From contig BQJM01000008.1 of NCBI GenBank assembly GCA_021604705.1, forward strand, positions 1-54,016: a DNA stretch of 54,016 nucleotides, in the 5' to 3' direction. Shown one piece after another: positions 20,475-29,592 of the stretch; within the stretch, counting starts at the first letter, position 1, and each line of letters opens with the position of its first letter. The translations under genes and the position numbers were made by a program. The DNA is from a marine bacterium B5-7. Lineage in GTDB: Bacteria > Pseudomonadota > Gammaproteobacteria > BQJM01. The notes beneath the pieces are model-generated. The model did not search any database, was not told where the DNA came from, and worked only from the letters and a program-made list of their open reading frames with translations.

Positions 20475-21833
20475 ATGCTATTCGAGGAACTTTTGAACGC
20501 TGATGAAAGTCGGACACTAGAGTTTAAAGAAAATACAAATAGCCCTTTGAAGATTGCAAAAACGGTTGTCGCCTTTGCCAATACCGCTGGCGGTACAGTT
20601 GTCATAGGCGTCGAAGATAAAACCAAACGTTTAGTTGGATTAGACAACATACTGCAAGAAGAAGAAAAAGTAACAAACTTCTTGCATGACACTATCGCGC
20701 CCATGATATTACCAGAAATTGATATTCTCAATCACCAGGGTAAAGAATTACTACTGATAAAAGTACCACACACTCCCGGCCCTTTTTACTTAAAAAAATA
20801 CGGTCGAGAACAAGGGATCTACATACGATTAGGCTCTAGCAACCGATTAGCAGATCCAGAGTCAATTGCAAATCTACAACGAGTGGCAAAAGGTGTTTCT
20901 TTTGATGAAATGAAATGTTCACGTGCTACATTGAAAGATCTCGATGAGCCACTCATTCATGATCAGCTATCAACTAAGTTTAAGCATATTACTCAAGAAA
21001 ACTACCAATCACTTGGTATAATATTATCATCCAACAAAAAAATAACACCAACATACGGTGGTATTTTGTTATTTGGAAAAGCGCCTACTCAATGGTTACC
21101 AGATGCAATGATTAAGTGCGCATCATTCCTCGGAGAAGACAAGAAAAACATCCTTGATAAGGCTGAGATTCGGTGCAATCTCATTCAGGCAGTTGATGAC
21201 ATCATGCTATTTGTCAAGCGAAACATGAGAACCTCCGCAAGAATAGGTAGCATAAAACGTATCGACATCCCACAATATCCCATTCATGCGATTAGAGAAG
21301 CTATCACTAATGCGCTAGCACACACAGATTATTCTATGCGAGGAACTTCTATTCAAATCTTCATGTATACCAATCGAATAGAAATCATTAGTCCTGGTGG
21401 GCTACCTTTCGGGCAGACAATAAATGCAGCGCTGTCTGGTATTTCAAAAATGCGTAACCCTATCATCGGCAGAATTTTCAGAGAACTAGGTATTATAGAG
21501 ACACTGGGCATAGGTTTAATGAGTATAATAAACGCCTATGACGACATCGCAGCCCCCTCTCCTCTCTTTGAAGAAGTAGATCATTTCTTCAAGGTCACGC
21601 TATTTTCAAACAAATCCCTACAACCACATGAGGCAACCTGGTTTTCTAGTTTAGAAAAAATGTTATTGGTCAATAAAGAAATCAGTACCAAGGATGCAGC
21701 AATATTTTGGGAGGTCTCGGATAGAACCGCACGATCACGCTTAAATAAACTTGTTGAGTTTGGTTATCTCGTGCGAGATGCTCAGTCAAAAAATGACCCG
21801 CAGACAACTTACCACTTGAAACAACTTATCTAA
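20475..21833 (+). CDS. AlbA_2-domain putative transcriptional regulator
   Basis: The 452-residue product has an N-terminal AlbA_2/Schlafen-type domain (E-S-R-T-L-E-F-K-E, then F-A-N-T-A-G-G-T-V-V-I-G-V-E-D), a central region with R-E-A-I-T-N-A-L-A-H-x-D-Y and R-I-E-I-I-S-P-G-G-L typical of the HATPase_c_4 module, and a C-terminal winged-helix-like segment (STKDAAIFWEVSDRTARSRLNKLVEFGYLVR). These genes are often annotated as RecG-like or ATP-binding regulators. Their targets are largely unknown. The TTTCCGAG repeats just upstream suggest autoregulation. The ribosome site is poor for this ATG (AAGGGGG about 9 bp away). Confidence 0.88.
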   Translation: MLFEELLNADESRTLEFKENTNSPLKIAKTVVAFANTAGGTVVIGVEDKTKRLVGLDNILQEEEKVTNFLHDTIAPMILPEIDILNHQGKELLLIKVPHTPGPFYLKKYGREQGIYIRLGSSNRLADPESIANLQRVAKGVSFDEMKCSRATLKDLDEPLIHDQLSTKFKHITQENYQSLGIILSSNKKITPTYGGILLFGKAPTQWLPDAMIKCASFLGEDKKNILDKAEIRCNLIQAVDDIMLFVKRNMRTSARIGSIKRIDIPQYPIHAIREAITNALAHTDYSMRGTSIQIFMYTNRIEIISPGGLPFGQTINAALSGISKMRNPIIGRIFRELGIIETLGIGLMSIINAYDDIAAPSPLFEEVDHFFKVTLFSNKSLQPHEATWFSSLEKMLLVNKEISTKDAAIFWEVSDRTARSRLNKLVEFGYLVRDAQSKNDPQTTYHLKQLI

Positions 21834-21881
21834 AACTGTATTTCGTCAGCATCCCATGCATATGAGAAGACAACAGTCCGG

Positions 21882-22526
21882 CTAAAACCGCATGAGCAGT
21901 TGGCGGACCACACCGTAGAAAGTAATGTCGTGAAGGACTTCCTCGATGGGGTAACGAGAATTCAGGGGTTTGAGGTAACGTTTGCCACCATCCACACAAT
22001 ATTCTTTGAAGGTCACATTCGCTTGCGAACCATTAGCCGCCACAACAAAGGCGCCTGATTTTGCTTCGAGATGTGGATCAACGACAATCATACATCCTTC
22101 AGGGAAACTCACGCCGGGACTGCCTTCCATCGCATCGCCTTGCACCGTTAAGGCATAGGCATTTTCACTGAGATCGGCAATATTCGCCACCACCCAATTC
22201 GGATTTTTACTTTGTTGATCGGCGGTGTGATGTCGCCATGCAGGCACATGCTGCCAACTAATCAGCGGGACCGTAGCATACACTTCACTGGTTTGCTCAA
22301 CGCCGTGGATTTCGGCATGCTCGCGATCTAACCAACCATGTGGTTTTGTGAACGCCAGCTCAACCTGCGCTGCAATCTTATCGCCAATATTTTTAATCGG
22401 AGACGATCCAATCAAGTGACTGATTTGACCTTGTGATTTACCTAGCCGATTGGCCATGGCGGAGATACCGCCGACGGTGCGTGCCAGCGCACGCATGTTC
22501 TCGCGTCGAACATCCTTTACGTTCAT
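21882..22526 (-). CDS. Phage-type S24/LexA-like repressor with substituted catalytic serine
   Basis: The 214-residue product has an N-terminal HTH (ENMRALARTVGGISAMANRLGKSQGQISHLIG) and a C-terminal S24 domain closely following the P22 c2 plan (V-x-G-D-A-M-E, S-F-P-E-G-C-M-I-V-V-D-P, V-T-F-K-E-Y, L-x-P-L-N-x-R-Y-P). The nucleophile position, normally G-D/H-S-M, reads G-D-A-M (codon GCG), while the partner lysine in TFKEY is present. Self-cleavage should therefore be lost, and the protein may not be inducible by RecA. Divergent from the 627-residue gene, with repeated motifs in between. Confidence 0.9.
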   Translation of the reverse strand: MNVKDVRRENMRALARTVGGISAMANRLGKSQGQISHLIGSSPIKNIGDKIAAQVELAFTKPHGWLDREHAEIHGVEQTSEVYATVPLISWQHVPAWRHHTADQQSKNPNWVVANIADLSENAYALTVQGDAMEGSPGVSFPEGCMIVVDPHLEAKSGAFVVAANGSQANVTFKEYCVDGGKRYLKPLNSRYPIEEVLHDITFYGVVRQLLMRF

Positions 22527-22603
22527 TTTTGACTCACCCTTCCTTAGACGTCTTATTATTATACCTAAGCGTGCGAAAAAGTAAATCGAAACAAGGCATT
22601 AAA

Positions 22604-22760
22604 AACCTTTTTGGTAATCTTTATGACACTTAGCTTATCCCATTTTGGTTAAGTTTTCTCCACTTTGGTAATCTGCAATCACACTGATTATTGGGAGAGT
22701 TTGTGGATAAGTGCCCTTAAGGTTTGTTTAAGTTTGTTTTGTTAGACTAGCCGCATTCGA
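22604..22760. promoter_or_regulatory. Divergent control region with repeated TTTGGTAATCT motifs
   Basis: TTTGGTAATCT occurs exactly at 22610 and 22664, with a related TTTGGTTAAG at 22644; further TTTAAG/GTTTG repeats follow to 22742. They lie between the S24 repressor and the divergent 627-residue gene and are candidate repressor half-sites. Confidence 0.45.
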
Positions 22761-22780
22761 TAATTCCAAAGGAAAAAAGC

Positions 22781-24664
22781 ATGAACCTAGGCACATTTGT
22801 TGATGCAGTGCGTAAAGCAAAAAAAACATCTTCACATCCATTCATCGAGGCATTGGATGTCATCGTTAAACGCGAGGCGATTCAAGTGCTCTTACCAGCG
22901 CAACCCAAGTCTGTGCAACTACCACCAATGAACCTTACGCTGGAGGATGGCAAGACCATCACATCCCAGCCAAAAGAGATCACACTAACACTACCAATTG
23001 TCGTGTTAAGTTCATTACCGAACGACGAACGTTACGCCCTGCTCACAGAACTTTTCAAATACAATGACTTAAACCCAGACACACCTGAAGGTCAATGCCA
23101 TCAAACGCTTGTAACGGCATTTAAACCTGAGTTTATTAGCCTTTGCCGCGCATTATACGATGCTGGCGCCATGCGTGAAGAGAATGTCAATTGGCTGGGA
23201 AATCAACTGGATACTGATCTTCTTAGTCCAAATTTATTCATGCAAACTCAGAGTCGTCTAGGCGCTCGCCCCGCTGCCGAACGCTACTTACAAGCCCTAC
23301 GCAATTTGGTCCGTGATGGTACGCTAACAGCAGACACAGAATCCTGGATTCACCCAACGGATAACACAGCTTTTCAAGCGATGTATGACACGAACTTTAG
23401 TGCGATTGAAATACCAGCAGAACAACAACCCGTTGGGACTCGCTCTCTAGCAGAAAGAGTTGACGCGCTCGCTTCATTTGGTTTACTCACACCTCGTGTC
23501 ATTAATGCTATTGTCGAAAACTCACTGACTCATGGCATCTTCCCTGACCGTGCTGCACCAACCACTGAAAATTTCCACACCCAACAAAACCAATTAGTTG
23601 TACTAGCAACCCAATTAGTAGAGCGATATGCGGGTGCCCGCTGCACAGAAAGAAATTTGCTTGACCTACTAGCAAATACGCCTGAAGCAGCAGAAAGGCG
23701 GAGCAACTTATCAGAACTAATTATCACTCAAATCACTTTCACTCAGCTTACCGTCCCAATCGTTGACTGGGATATCAAGCCCTTCTTAGACATACTACTG
23801 GCATTCAGTGATGAACACCGATTAACGCCTGCACGTTCTCTGTTTATCACCTCATTAGCAAGACATTCTTCCCAATACAAAAAGAACCAATATGTCCCCA
23901 TTAATTATTCTTTATTTTTAACGGAGCTTAAAATAAAAGGCCTCTTACCTATCATCAATAAAGAAGACGTACCACCAAACACAAAGCCCGATTTTTATGG
24001 TGATACGCCACATGAGTTTGATCCAAAATACATAAATGATAGCCTACATCTTCGTATGCTATTCATGCTACTTACAAGCAAAAGACCCATCCAAGGTTTA
24101 ACAGATGGCATCATGCTTGTGACTGCTGAAGGTGAAGATGGCACACCTATCACACTTGATGAAGAAACACGAAATAGCGTAGCGCGCCTCTCTGACGATA
24201 ATCAGTGGGTATTATTTCTTGATGAGATCCCAGCTATCATTACACACGTTGAAAATATGGCGGATGATTTTAGCCACTATATCCTCGGAAAAATCTACAA
24301 TGGTGAACTTTTTGAGGGTGGTTGTCCTGATGAGATACTCAACACAGAAAAAGCGTTTGATCACTTTTCTCAAGTCAGCGAGGATTCTGAATACCATGCA
24401 GATAGCTTGGAAGCGATGTATTGCATCGTTTCAAAAAGTGAAGAAGACGGAATATCGACACAAGTCCTAACCGATAACACTCTAGCAGATGCTACTTATC
24501 TCGCTGCACAACATAAACTAACTGTCCCTGATACTTCTCTCACTTTTTTCCAACATGCTATGACAGATACTCAACGCTTACGTAAAATGGCTACGAATAA
24601 AGACGATGAAAACGGCAATGACCTCAAAGCAGATTATGCATTGAGGGTGTTTGGCTTAAAGTAG
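22781..24664 (+). CDS. Large hypothetical protein next to S24 repressor
   Basis: The product has 627 residues with no signal peptide and no membrane segment. It is predominantly helical with evenly spread Leu and acidic residues (acidic overall). AAAGGA stands 8 bp before the ATG. I recognise no domain: no ankyrin, TPR or LRR signature could be found by eye, although the spacing of short helices at residues 90-360 could suit an alpha-solenoid. The gene is divergent from the S24 repressor and may be controlled by it. The region downstream holds repetitive elements and tRNA-Pro. Confidence 0.8.
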   Translation: MNLGTFVDAVRKAKKTSSHPFIEALDVIVKREAIQVLLPAQPKSVQLPPMNLTLEDGKTITSQPKEITLTLPIVVLSSLPNDERYALLTELFKYNDLNPDTPEGQCHQTLVTAFKPEFISLCRALYDAGAMREENVNWLGNQLDTDLLSPNLFMQTQSRLGARPAAERYLQALRNLVRDGTLTADTESWIHPTDNTAFQAMYDTNFSAIEIPAEQQPVGTRSLAERVDALASFGLLTPRVINAIVENSLTHGIFPDRAAPTTENFHTQQNQLVVLATQLVERYAGARCTERNLLDLLANTPEAAERRSNLSELIITQITFTQLTVPIVDWDIKPFLDILLAFSDEHRLTPARSLFITSLARHSSQYKKNQYVPINYSLFLTELKIKGLLPIINKEDVPPNTKPDFYGDTPHEFDPKYINDSLHLRMLFMLLTSKRPIQGLTDGIMLVTAEGEDGTPITLDEETRNSVARLSDDNQWVLFLDEIPAIITHVENMADDFSHYILGKIYNGELFEGGCPDEILNTEKAFDHFSQVSEDSEYHADSLEAMYCIVSKSEEDGISTQVLTDNTLADATYLAAQHKLTVPDTSLTFFQHAMTDTQRLRKMATNKDDENGNDLKADYALRVFGLK

Positions 24665-24680
24665 TTGTCATTGAGACCGC

Positions 24681-24825
24681 TGTCATCCCGCTCGCAACAG
24701 CAAAGGGGCCGCTCCACTGCTGTCACCCCGGGCACCGACCCGGGGTCTCCTGATAGTACTGTGGTAGTAGATGGAGATCCCGGCTCAAGGCCGGGATGAC
24801 AACCTCGCAACAGCAAAGGGGCCGC
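24681..24825. repeat. Palindromic repetitive element, copy B, flanked by a 22-bp direct repeat
   Basis: A full element (24721-24800; TGTCACCCCGG...CCGGGATGACA) sits between two identical 22-bp sequences at 24691-24712 and 24804-24825 (beginning CTCGCAACAGC). The left direct repeat is itself preceded by TGTCATCCCG, as if one element had been split or duplicated by insertion of another. Confidence 0.8.
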
Positions 24826-24877
24826 AGTTTCGAGCTGCCCTGCCTGATTTGTTTTTCCTGAGAAAGTAAGTAGCTTT

Positions 24878-24985
24878 GCGCGGTTGGTGGTGTCTGTCAA
24901 AAAGCGTCGGCGGCAGGGATGCCGGCGTCGAGCGCCATGGACGGCAGTTAGTGTGCGTCTTTTTGAGAGACACCGCCAACCGCGC
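24878..24985. repeat. 108-bp imperfect inverted repeat
   Basis: The left arm begins GCGCGGTTGGTGGTGTCT and includes AAAAAG; the right arm has CTTTTT, then AGACACCGCCAACCGCGC. The arms are about 30 bp each with few mismatches, around a G+C-rich centre with further small palindromes. It differs in sequence from the TGTCAT elements, so it is a second repeat family or a long structured RNA. Confidence 0.75.
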
Positions 24986-25015
24986 ACCAACCTTATTTGA
25001 GTTTGAAAAGAAAAA

Positions 25016-25089
25016 TCGGGACGGCAGGATTTGAACCTGCGACCCCTTGCACCCCATGCAAGTGCGCTACCAAGCTGCGCCACGCCCCG
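25016..25089 (-). tRNA. tRNA-Pro (anticodon GGG)
   Basis: A complete cloverleaf reads on the minus strand: acceptor CGGGGCG/CGTCCCG, D arm with GCGC stems, anticodon stem CTTGC/GCAAG with loop ATGGGGT (anticodon GGG), T arm GCAGG-TTCAAAT-CCTGC, discriminator A. CCA is not encoded. It lies downstream of merR/ihfA, a common gammaproteobacterial location. Confidence 0.96.
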
Positions 25090-25141
25090 ATAAGAAGTCA
25101 GGGATCATAGCAGATCCCCTGAATTGTGCAAAATACTGTGC

Positions 25142-25345
25142 TTAGGTGCCGTATTTGCGAGGTCCTTTTGGAGCAGAAGGAGGAGAACCTGCCATTAAGC
25201 CTTTTTGTTCATCTTGCGTTGAGCCACGTCGATTCTGCATCTTCTCTACAGCTTTCCCGGTATCCGCTACACCCTTTTGAGTCTTCCTCAAAAGCTTAGC
25301 GAAAAAACCTTGGGGCACATTACGACTATCGTCACCATTTTCCAT
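25142..25345 (-). CDS. Small hypothetical protein ending KYGT
   Basis: 67 residues from the ATG at 25345, behind AGGAGA; the frame extends to 25369 without a better site. Hydrophilic and basic, with a short amphipathic segment (FFAKLLRKTQKGVADTGKAVEKM) and a Gly/Pro-rich C-terminus ending P-K-G-P-R-K-Y-G-T. The preceding small gene ends in a similar G-P-K-N-Y-G-T, so the pair may be diverged duplicates or share a C-terminal signal. Function unknown. Confidence 0.6.
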   Translation of the reverse strand: MENGDDSRNVPQGFFAKLLRKTQKGVADTGKAVEKMQNRRGSTQDEQKGLMAGSPPSAPKGPRKYGT

Positions 25346-25365
25346 GCTATTTCTCCTACTTATTA

Positions 25366-25626
25366 TCAAAAATGCTTATTAATCGTTCCGTAATTCTTCG
25401 GCCCTAGGCCAGATGGTACGATTGCTTGCTGTTCTTGCGCTTGTGGCGTGTGCCCCTTAGCTGCTGCTCGGCGCTGTTTTACATCCAACTCACCTAACAT
25501 AGTACTTCCCAATGCCAACGGCCCACCATGCGCACAAGAGTCCAAAAAGGTAGAAAGGCTATAGCGAAGCAACGCATGTAAACGTTGAGTCTTCGTTTGA
25601 GGGGGTGTTTGTTCGTTATCAGTCAT
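25366..25626 (-). CDS. Small hypothetical protein with NYGT near its end
   Basis: The product has 86 residues, ATG behind AGGAAG, 24 bp after merR and 20 bp before the next small gene, so probably in the same transcript. There is a helical segment (LHALLRYSLSTFLDSCAHGG) and a Gln/Ala/Pro-rich C-terminal half ending with G-L-G-P-K-N-Y-G-T-I-N-K-H-F. Not a recognised family; the shared G-P-x-x-Y-G-T end links it with the downstream gene. Confidence 0.6.
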   Translation of the reverse strand: MTDNEQTPPQTKTQRLHALLRYSLSTFLDSCAHGGPLALGSTMLGELDVKQRRAAAKGHTPQAQEQQAIVPSGLGPKNYGTINKHF

Positions 25627-25650
25627 TTTTTATTATCTTCCTACATAAAG

Positions 25651-26004
25651 TTAGGAAAGATCGGCGGCGATGTCATCCAAACAGTGCAACGTTTCTTTCA
25701 ACACCTGACGATAAGCATTCACTTCCTGGGTATCGTCAGTCTTGTCCAAAAGTTTACCACGTGCACCTGGGATTGTAAATCCTTTTTCATATAACAACGT
25801 GCGAATACGGCGAACCATTTCCACATCATCACGGGTGTAATAACGGCGTCCACGGCGCTTGCTGGGCCGTAAAGGCGGAAATTCGCTTTCCCAGTAGCGT
25901 AGTACGTGGGATTTGACCTCGCAGAGCTCGCTCACTTCACCTATCGTGAAATAGCGCTTTTCTTCAGGCAATGGGGGTAATTCTGTCGTCGGCTTAATTG
26001 ACAT
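25651..26004 (-). CDS. MerR-family regulator adjacent to ihfA
   Basis: 117 residues from the ATG at 26004, which overlaps the end of ihfA by 11 bp; longer starts would lie deeper inside ihfA. The winged [52 protein letters not shown] is a full MerR DNA-binding domain, followed by a dimerisation helix. No cysteine pattern for metal sensing is seen. This merR gene after ihfA is a conserved gammaproteobacterial neighbour whose role is not well defined. Confidence 0.93.
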   Translation of the reverse strand: MSIKPTTELPPLPEEKRYFTIGEVSELCEVKSHVLRYWESEFPPLRPSKRRGRRYYTRDDVEMVRRIRTLLYEKGFTIPGARGKLLDKTDDTQEVNAYRQVLKETLHCLDDIAADLS

Positions 26005-26308
26005 GATCATCCTCGTCCATGGGCAAATCTCCCACTTGCTGACGCAATTTTTGTCCCGCATGGAAAGTTACTACGCGACGCGCAGCAATCGGAATTTCTT
26101 CACCGGTTTTAGGGTTACGGCCTGGACGTTCTTTTTTATCACGCAATTCAAAGTTACCAAAGCCAGAGAGTTTTACTGAACTCCCTGCGCCTAGCGCATC
26201 CGTAATCGCATCAAAGAAATAATCGACGACTTCTTTGCCTTCACGCTTATTCAAGCCCAAGGCGGCTAAGCCGTCAGCCAATTCTGCTTTGGTTAATGCC
26301 GTTGTCAT
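25994..26308 (-). CDS. ihfA: Integration host factor subunit alpha
   Basis: The 104-residue HU/IHF-fold protein begins with [31 protein letters not shown] and carries the DNA-bending arm with [23 protein letters not shown] bends DNA at specific sites. It follows pheT by 10 bp, as in many gammaproteobacteria. Confidence 0.97.
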   Translation of the reverse strand: MTTALTKAELADGLAALGLNKREGKEVVDYFFDAITDALGAGSSVKLSGFGNFELRDKKERPGRNPKTGEEIPIAARRVVTFHAGQKLRQQVGDLPMDEDDHVN

Positions 26309-26318
26309 CCGCGCTCCC

Positions 26319-28349
26319 TCAAGCCTCTCTCAGTGTCGCTTGTAATTGCTGCTGCAGTTTATCCACAAGCGCTGCCATTTTGTCCTGGATTTCTTCATCG
26401 GTAAACGTGCGTGATGCTTCTTGCAAGGTCAGACGCAAACCGATGCTCTTGGTACCAGGGGTCAAGCCTTTGCCTTGGTACACATCGAAAATATCTAATT
26501 TATTCAACCACTTACCCACGACACTGTCAACCACGTCCTGGATTGATTGCGCAGATACCGACTCATCAACAAGTATAGCCAAGTCACGCTGCACGGCAGG
26601 GAATTTGGATACGGGCTGATATTGCACATCACCACCTTTGCATAACACAAAATCGGCCAATTCAAACGCAAATACGGGCCCCTTGAGCCCCAAGGCTTGC
26701 ACGCTAGCAGGATGCACCGCCCCCACCCAACCGAGGCATTCGCCATCAATCAGCACATCCGCCGCTTGGCCAGGATGCAAAAAAGTTTGCTGGCTCGGTA
26801 CAAATTGTACGTTGGAAATCCCCGCAAGCAATTGCTCGAGCTGCCCTTTCATATCAAAAAAGTCCATCACACGTGGAGCCTGCCCCCATTGAGTCGGTGC
26901 CACTTCGCCCCAGACAACCGCAGCAATACGCATAGGCTGCTGTAGTTTGTCATTGTCAAAATGAAAACACACACCGCGCTCAAACAAGCGCACGGCATTT
27001 TGTTGACGCTTTTGATTACGGCGTAAAGTCTGTAATAAACCAGGCAATAAACTTAAACGCATGCTACTAAGTTCTGGTGCAATGGGATTTACGACCGGCA
27101 ATGTTTTTTCATCCGGCATTAATATCTGTTGTGCGGCAGGATCAACAAAACTAAAGCTAATCACTTCCGTATAGCCGACGTCCGCAAAATGTTGACGCCA
27201 TTTTGATAATTGACGTTGTGTGCACTGCACTTTTGTTTCTGTCACGGTAAAAGTTGGTGGACAAGCAGTAATTTGGTTATAACCCACGAGACGTGCGATT
27301 TCCTCGGTAATATCTTCTTCAATCGCCAAATCAAAACGCCAAGTTGGCGGTGTAATCGTCCAAGCCGTTTTACCTTGCTCAATGCTCATGCCCAAGGCTT
27401 CAAGCAAACAATGCATACGTGCATCATCAATGTTTGCGCCTAGCAACGCACGGGCACGATCAGGCTGAAAACTAATCGTATTCAGCGTAGGTAAATGTTT
27501 TTTACTCTCTGCAATGGTCACCGGACCTGGTTCGCCGCCAACAATGTCCAGCAATAATTGTGTGGCATAGGCCAGCGCACGTGGTGCCAGCGTAGGATCA
27601 ACACCTCGCTCAAAGCGATGAGAACCATCGGTATGTAATCCTAAACGACGCGCACGGCCACTAATGGCATCAGGTTGAAAAAATGCACTTTCTAATAAAA
27701 CGTGTTTGGTCTCAGCAGACACTGCAGAATTTAAACCACCCATCACACCTGCCGCCGCAACGGGGCCATTATCATCAGCAATCACCAACATATCAGCTTG
27801 CAATGTGACAGTTTGTTCTGCAAGCAATTGCAGTTGTTCGTCTTTTTTTGCAAAACGCACGGTAAGATCGCCATTTAGCTGATCCAGATCAAACGCATGC
27901 ATGGGTTGACCCACATCAAGCATGACATAATTCAAGACATCAACAACGGGATGAATGATTTTAATGCCTGCCGCTTCTAAACGCGTCAACATCCAATCAG
28001 GCGTCGTGGCGTTAGGATTAATATTTTCTATCACACGACTCGCGTACAAAGGACAGACATCAGGATTTTTTAAAGTCGTTTTTCGCTGTGTTTTGCTGGT
28101 TTCTTTTATCAAAGGCACATCAAATGGTTTCAGTGTTTGTTTTGTTGCGGCAGCAACATCGCGGGCAACGCCCCATAGGCTTAAACAATCTGAACGATTC
28201 GGCGTAAGATCAATATCAATGATCGTTGTTTTATCTTGTTTTTCCACACTATCAACTTCTAAACCAAGCGACGTCAGTAAATCCGACAATGCCTCTGCAT
28301 CAGCGTTTGTTTTCGTCCACTCGTTTAGCCAGTCAGTTGTAAATTTCAT
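26319..28349 (-). CDS. pheT: Phenylalanyl-tRNA synthetase beta subunit lacking the EMAP-like tRNA-binding domain
   Basis: The product has 676 residues; gammaproteobacterial PheT is usually about 790-795. The N-terminal B1 part (residues 1-37, ending GLEVDSVE) runs almost directly into [10 protein letters not shown] (about residue 48), which in E. coli follows the OB-fold tRNA-bind domain. The roughly 115 residues of that domain, including its G-x-V-x-x-C-x-x-H-P-N-A-D start, are absent. B3/B4 (HAFD, GVMGG), B5 and the C-terminal FDX-ACB domain ([16 protein letters not shown]) are all present, and the frame is intact. The size deficit matches one clean domain deletion. It is downstream of pheS, separated by a repetitive element. 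Confidence 0.95.
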   Translation of the reverse strand: MKFTTDWLNEWTKTNADAEALSDLLTSLGLEVDSVEKQDKTTIIDIDLTPNRSDCLSLWGVARDVAAATKQTLKPFDVPLIKETSKTQRKTTLKNPDVCPLYASRVIENINPNATTPDWMLTRLEAAGIKIIHPVVDVLNYVMLDVGQPMHAFDLDQLNGDLTVRFAKKDEQLQLLAEQTVTLQADMLVIADDNGPVAAAGVMGGLNSAVSAETKHVLLESAFFQPDAISGRARRLGLHTDGSHRFERGVDPTLAPRALAYATQLLLDIVGGEPGPVTIAESKKHLPTLNTISFQPDRARALLGANIDDARMHCLLEALGMSIEQGKTAWTITPPTWRFDLAIEEDITEEIARLVGYNQITACPPTFTVTETKVQCTQRQLSKWRQHFADVGYTEVISFSFVDPAAQQILMPDEKTLPVVNPIAPELSSMRLSLLPGLLQTLRRNQKRQQNAVRLFERGVCFHFDNDKLQQPMRIAAVVWGEVAPTQWGQAPRVMDFFDMKGQLEQLLAGISNVQFVPSQQTFLHPGQAADVLIDGECLGWVGAVHPASVQALGLKGPVFAFELADFVLCKGGDVQYQPVSKFPAVQRDLAILVDESVSAQSIQDVVDSVVGKWLNKLDIFDVYQGKGLTPGTKSIGLRLTLQEASRTFTDEEIQDKMAALVDKLQQQLQATLREA

Positions 28350-28418
28350 TGTTTCTCATCTCATCCTACATTTACGCTTCTGTCACACCGCATGTACAAT
28401 GCCGCGCCGCATGCACCC

Positions 28419-28500
28419 TGTCACCCCGCGCTTGACGCGGGGTCTCCGTCTAGCACCACAGCACTTTCAGGAGATGCTGCATCAAGTGCGGCATGACAGT
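28419..28500. repeat. Palindromic repetitive element, copy C
   Basis: An 82-bp element (TGTCACCCCGCGCTTGACGC... to ...GCGGCATGACAGT) lies between pheT and pheS. It has the same plan as the other copies and would be transcribed within the pheST operon. Confidence 0.85.
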
Positions 28501-28503
28501 ACC

Positions 28504-29502
<999 letters not shown>

Positions 29503-29592
29503 CTAACTCATTGAATTAACGACTAATTTACACGGTTTAATCCGAAATTGAAATGTCTGTGGATAATATTTTTTGTGCAATCTGGCAAACTG

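Noticed and set aside
24634-25083. 149-codon minus-strand ORF over tRNA-Pro and repeats
   Set aside because: It runs through the tRNA and two inverted repeats and its product is Arg/Pro-rich without domain; it is a by-product of G+C-rich repeats.
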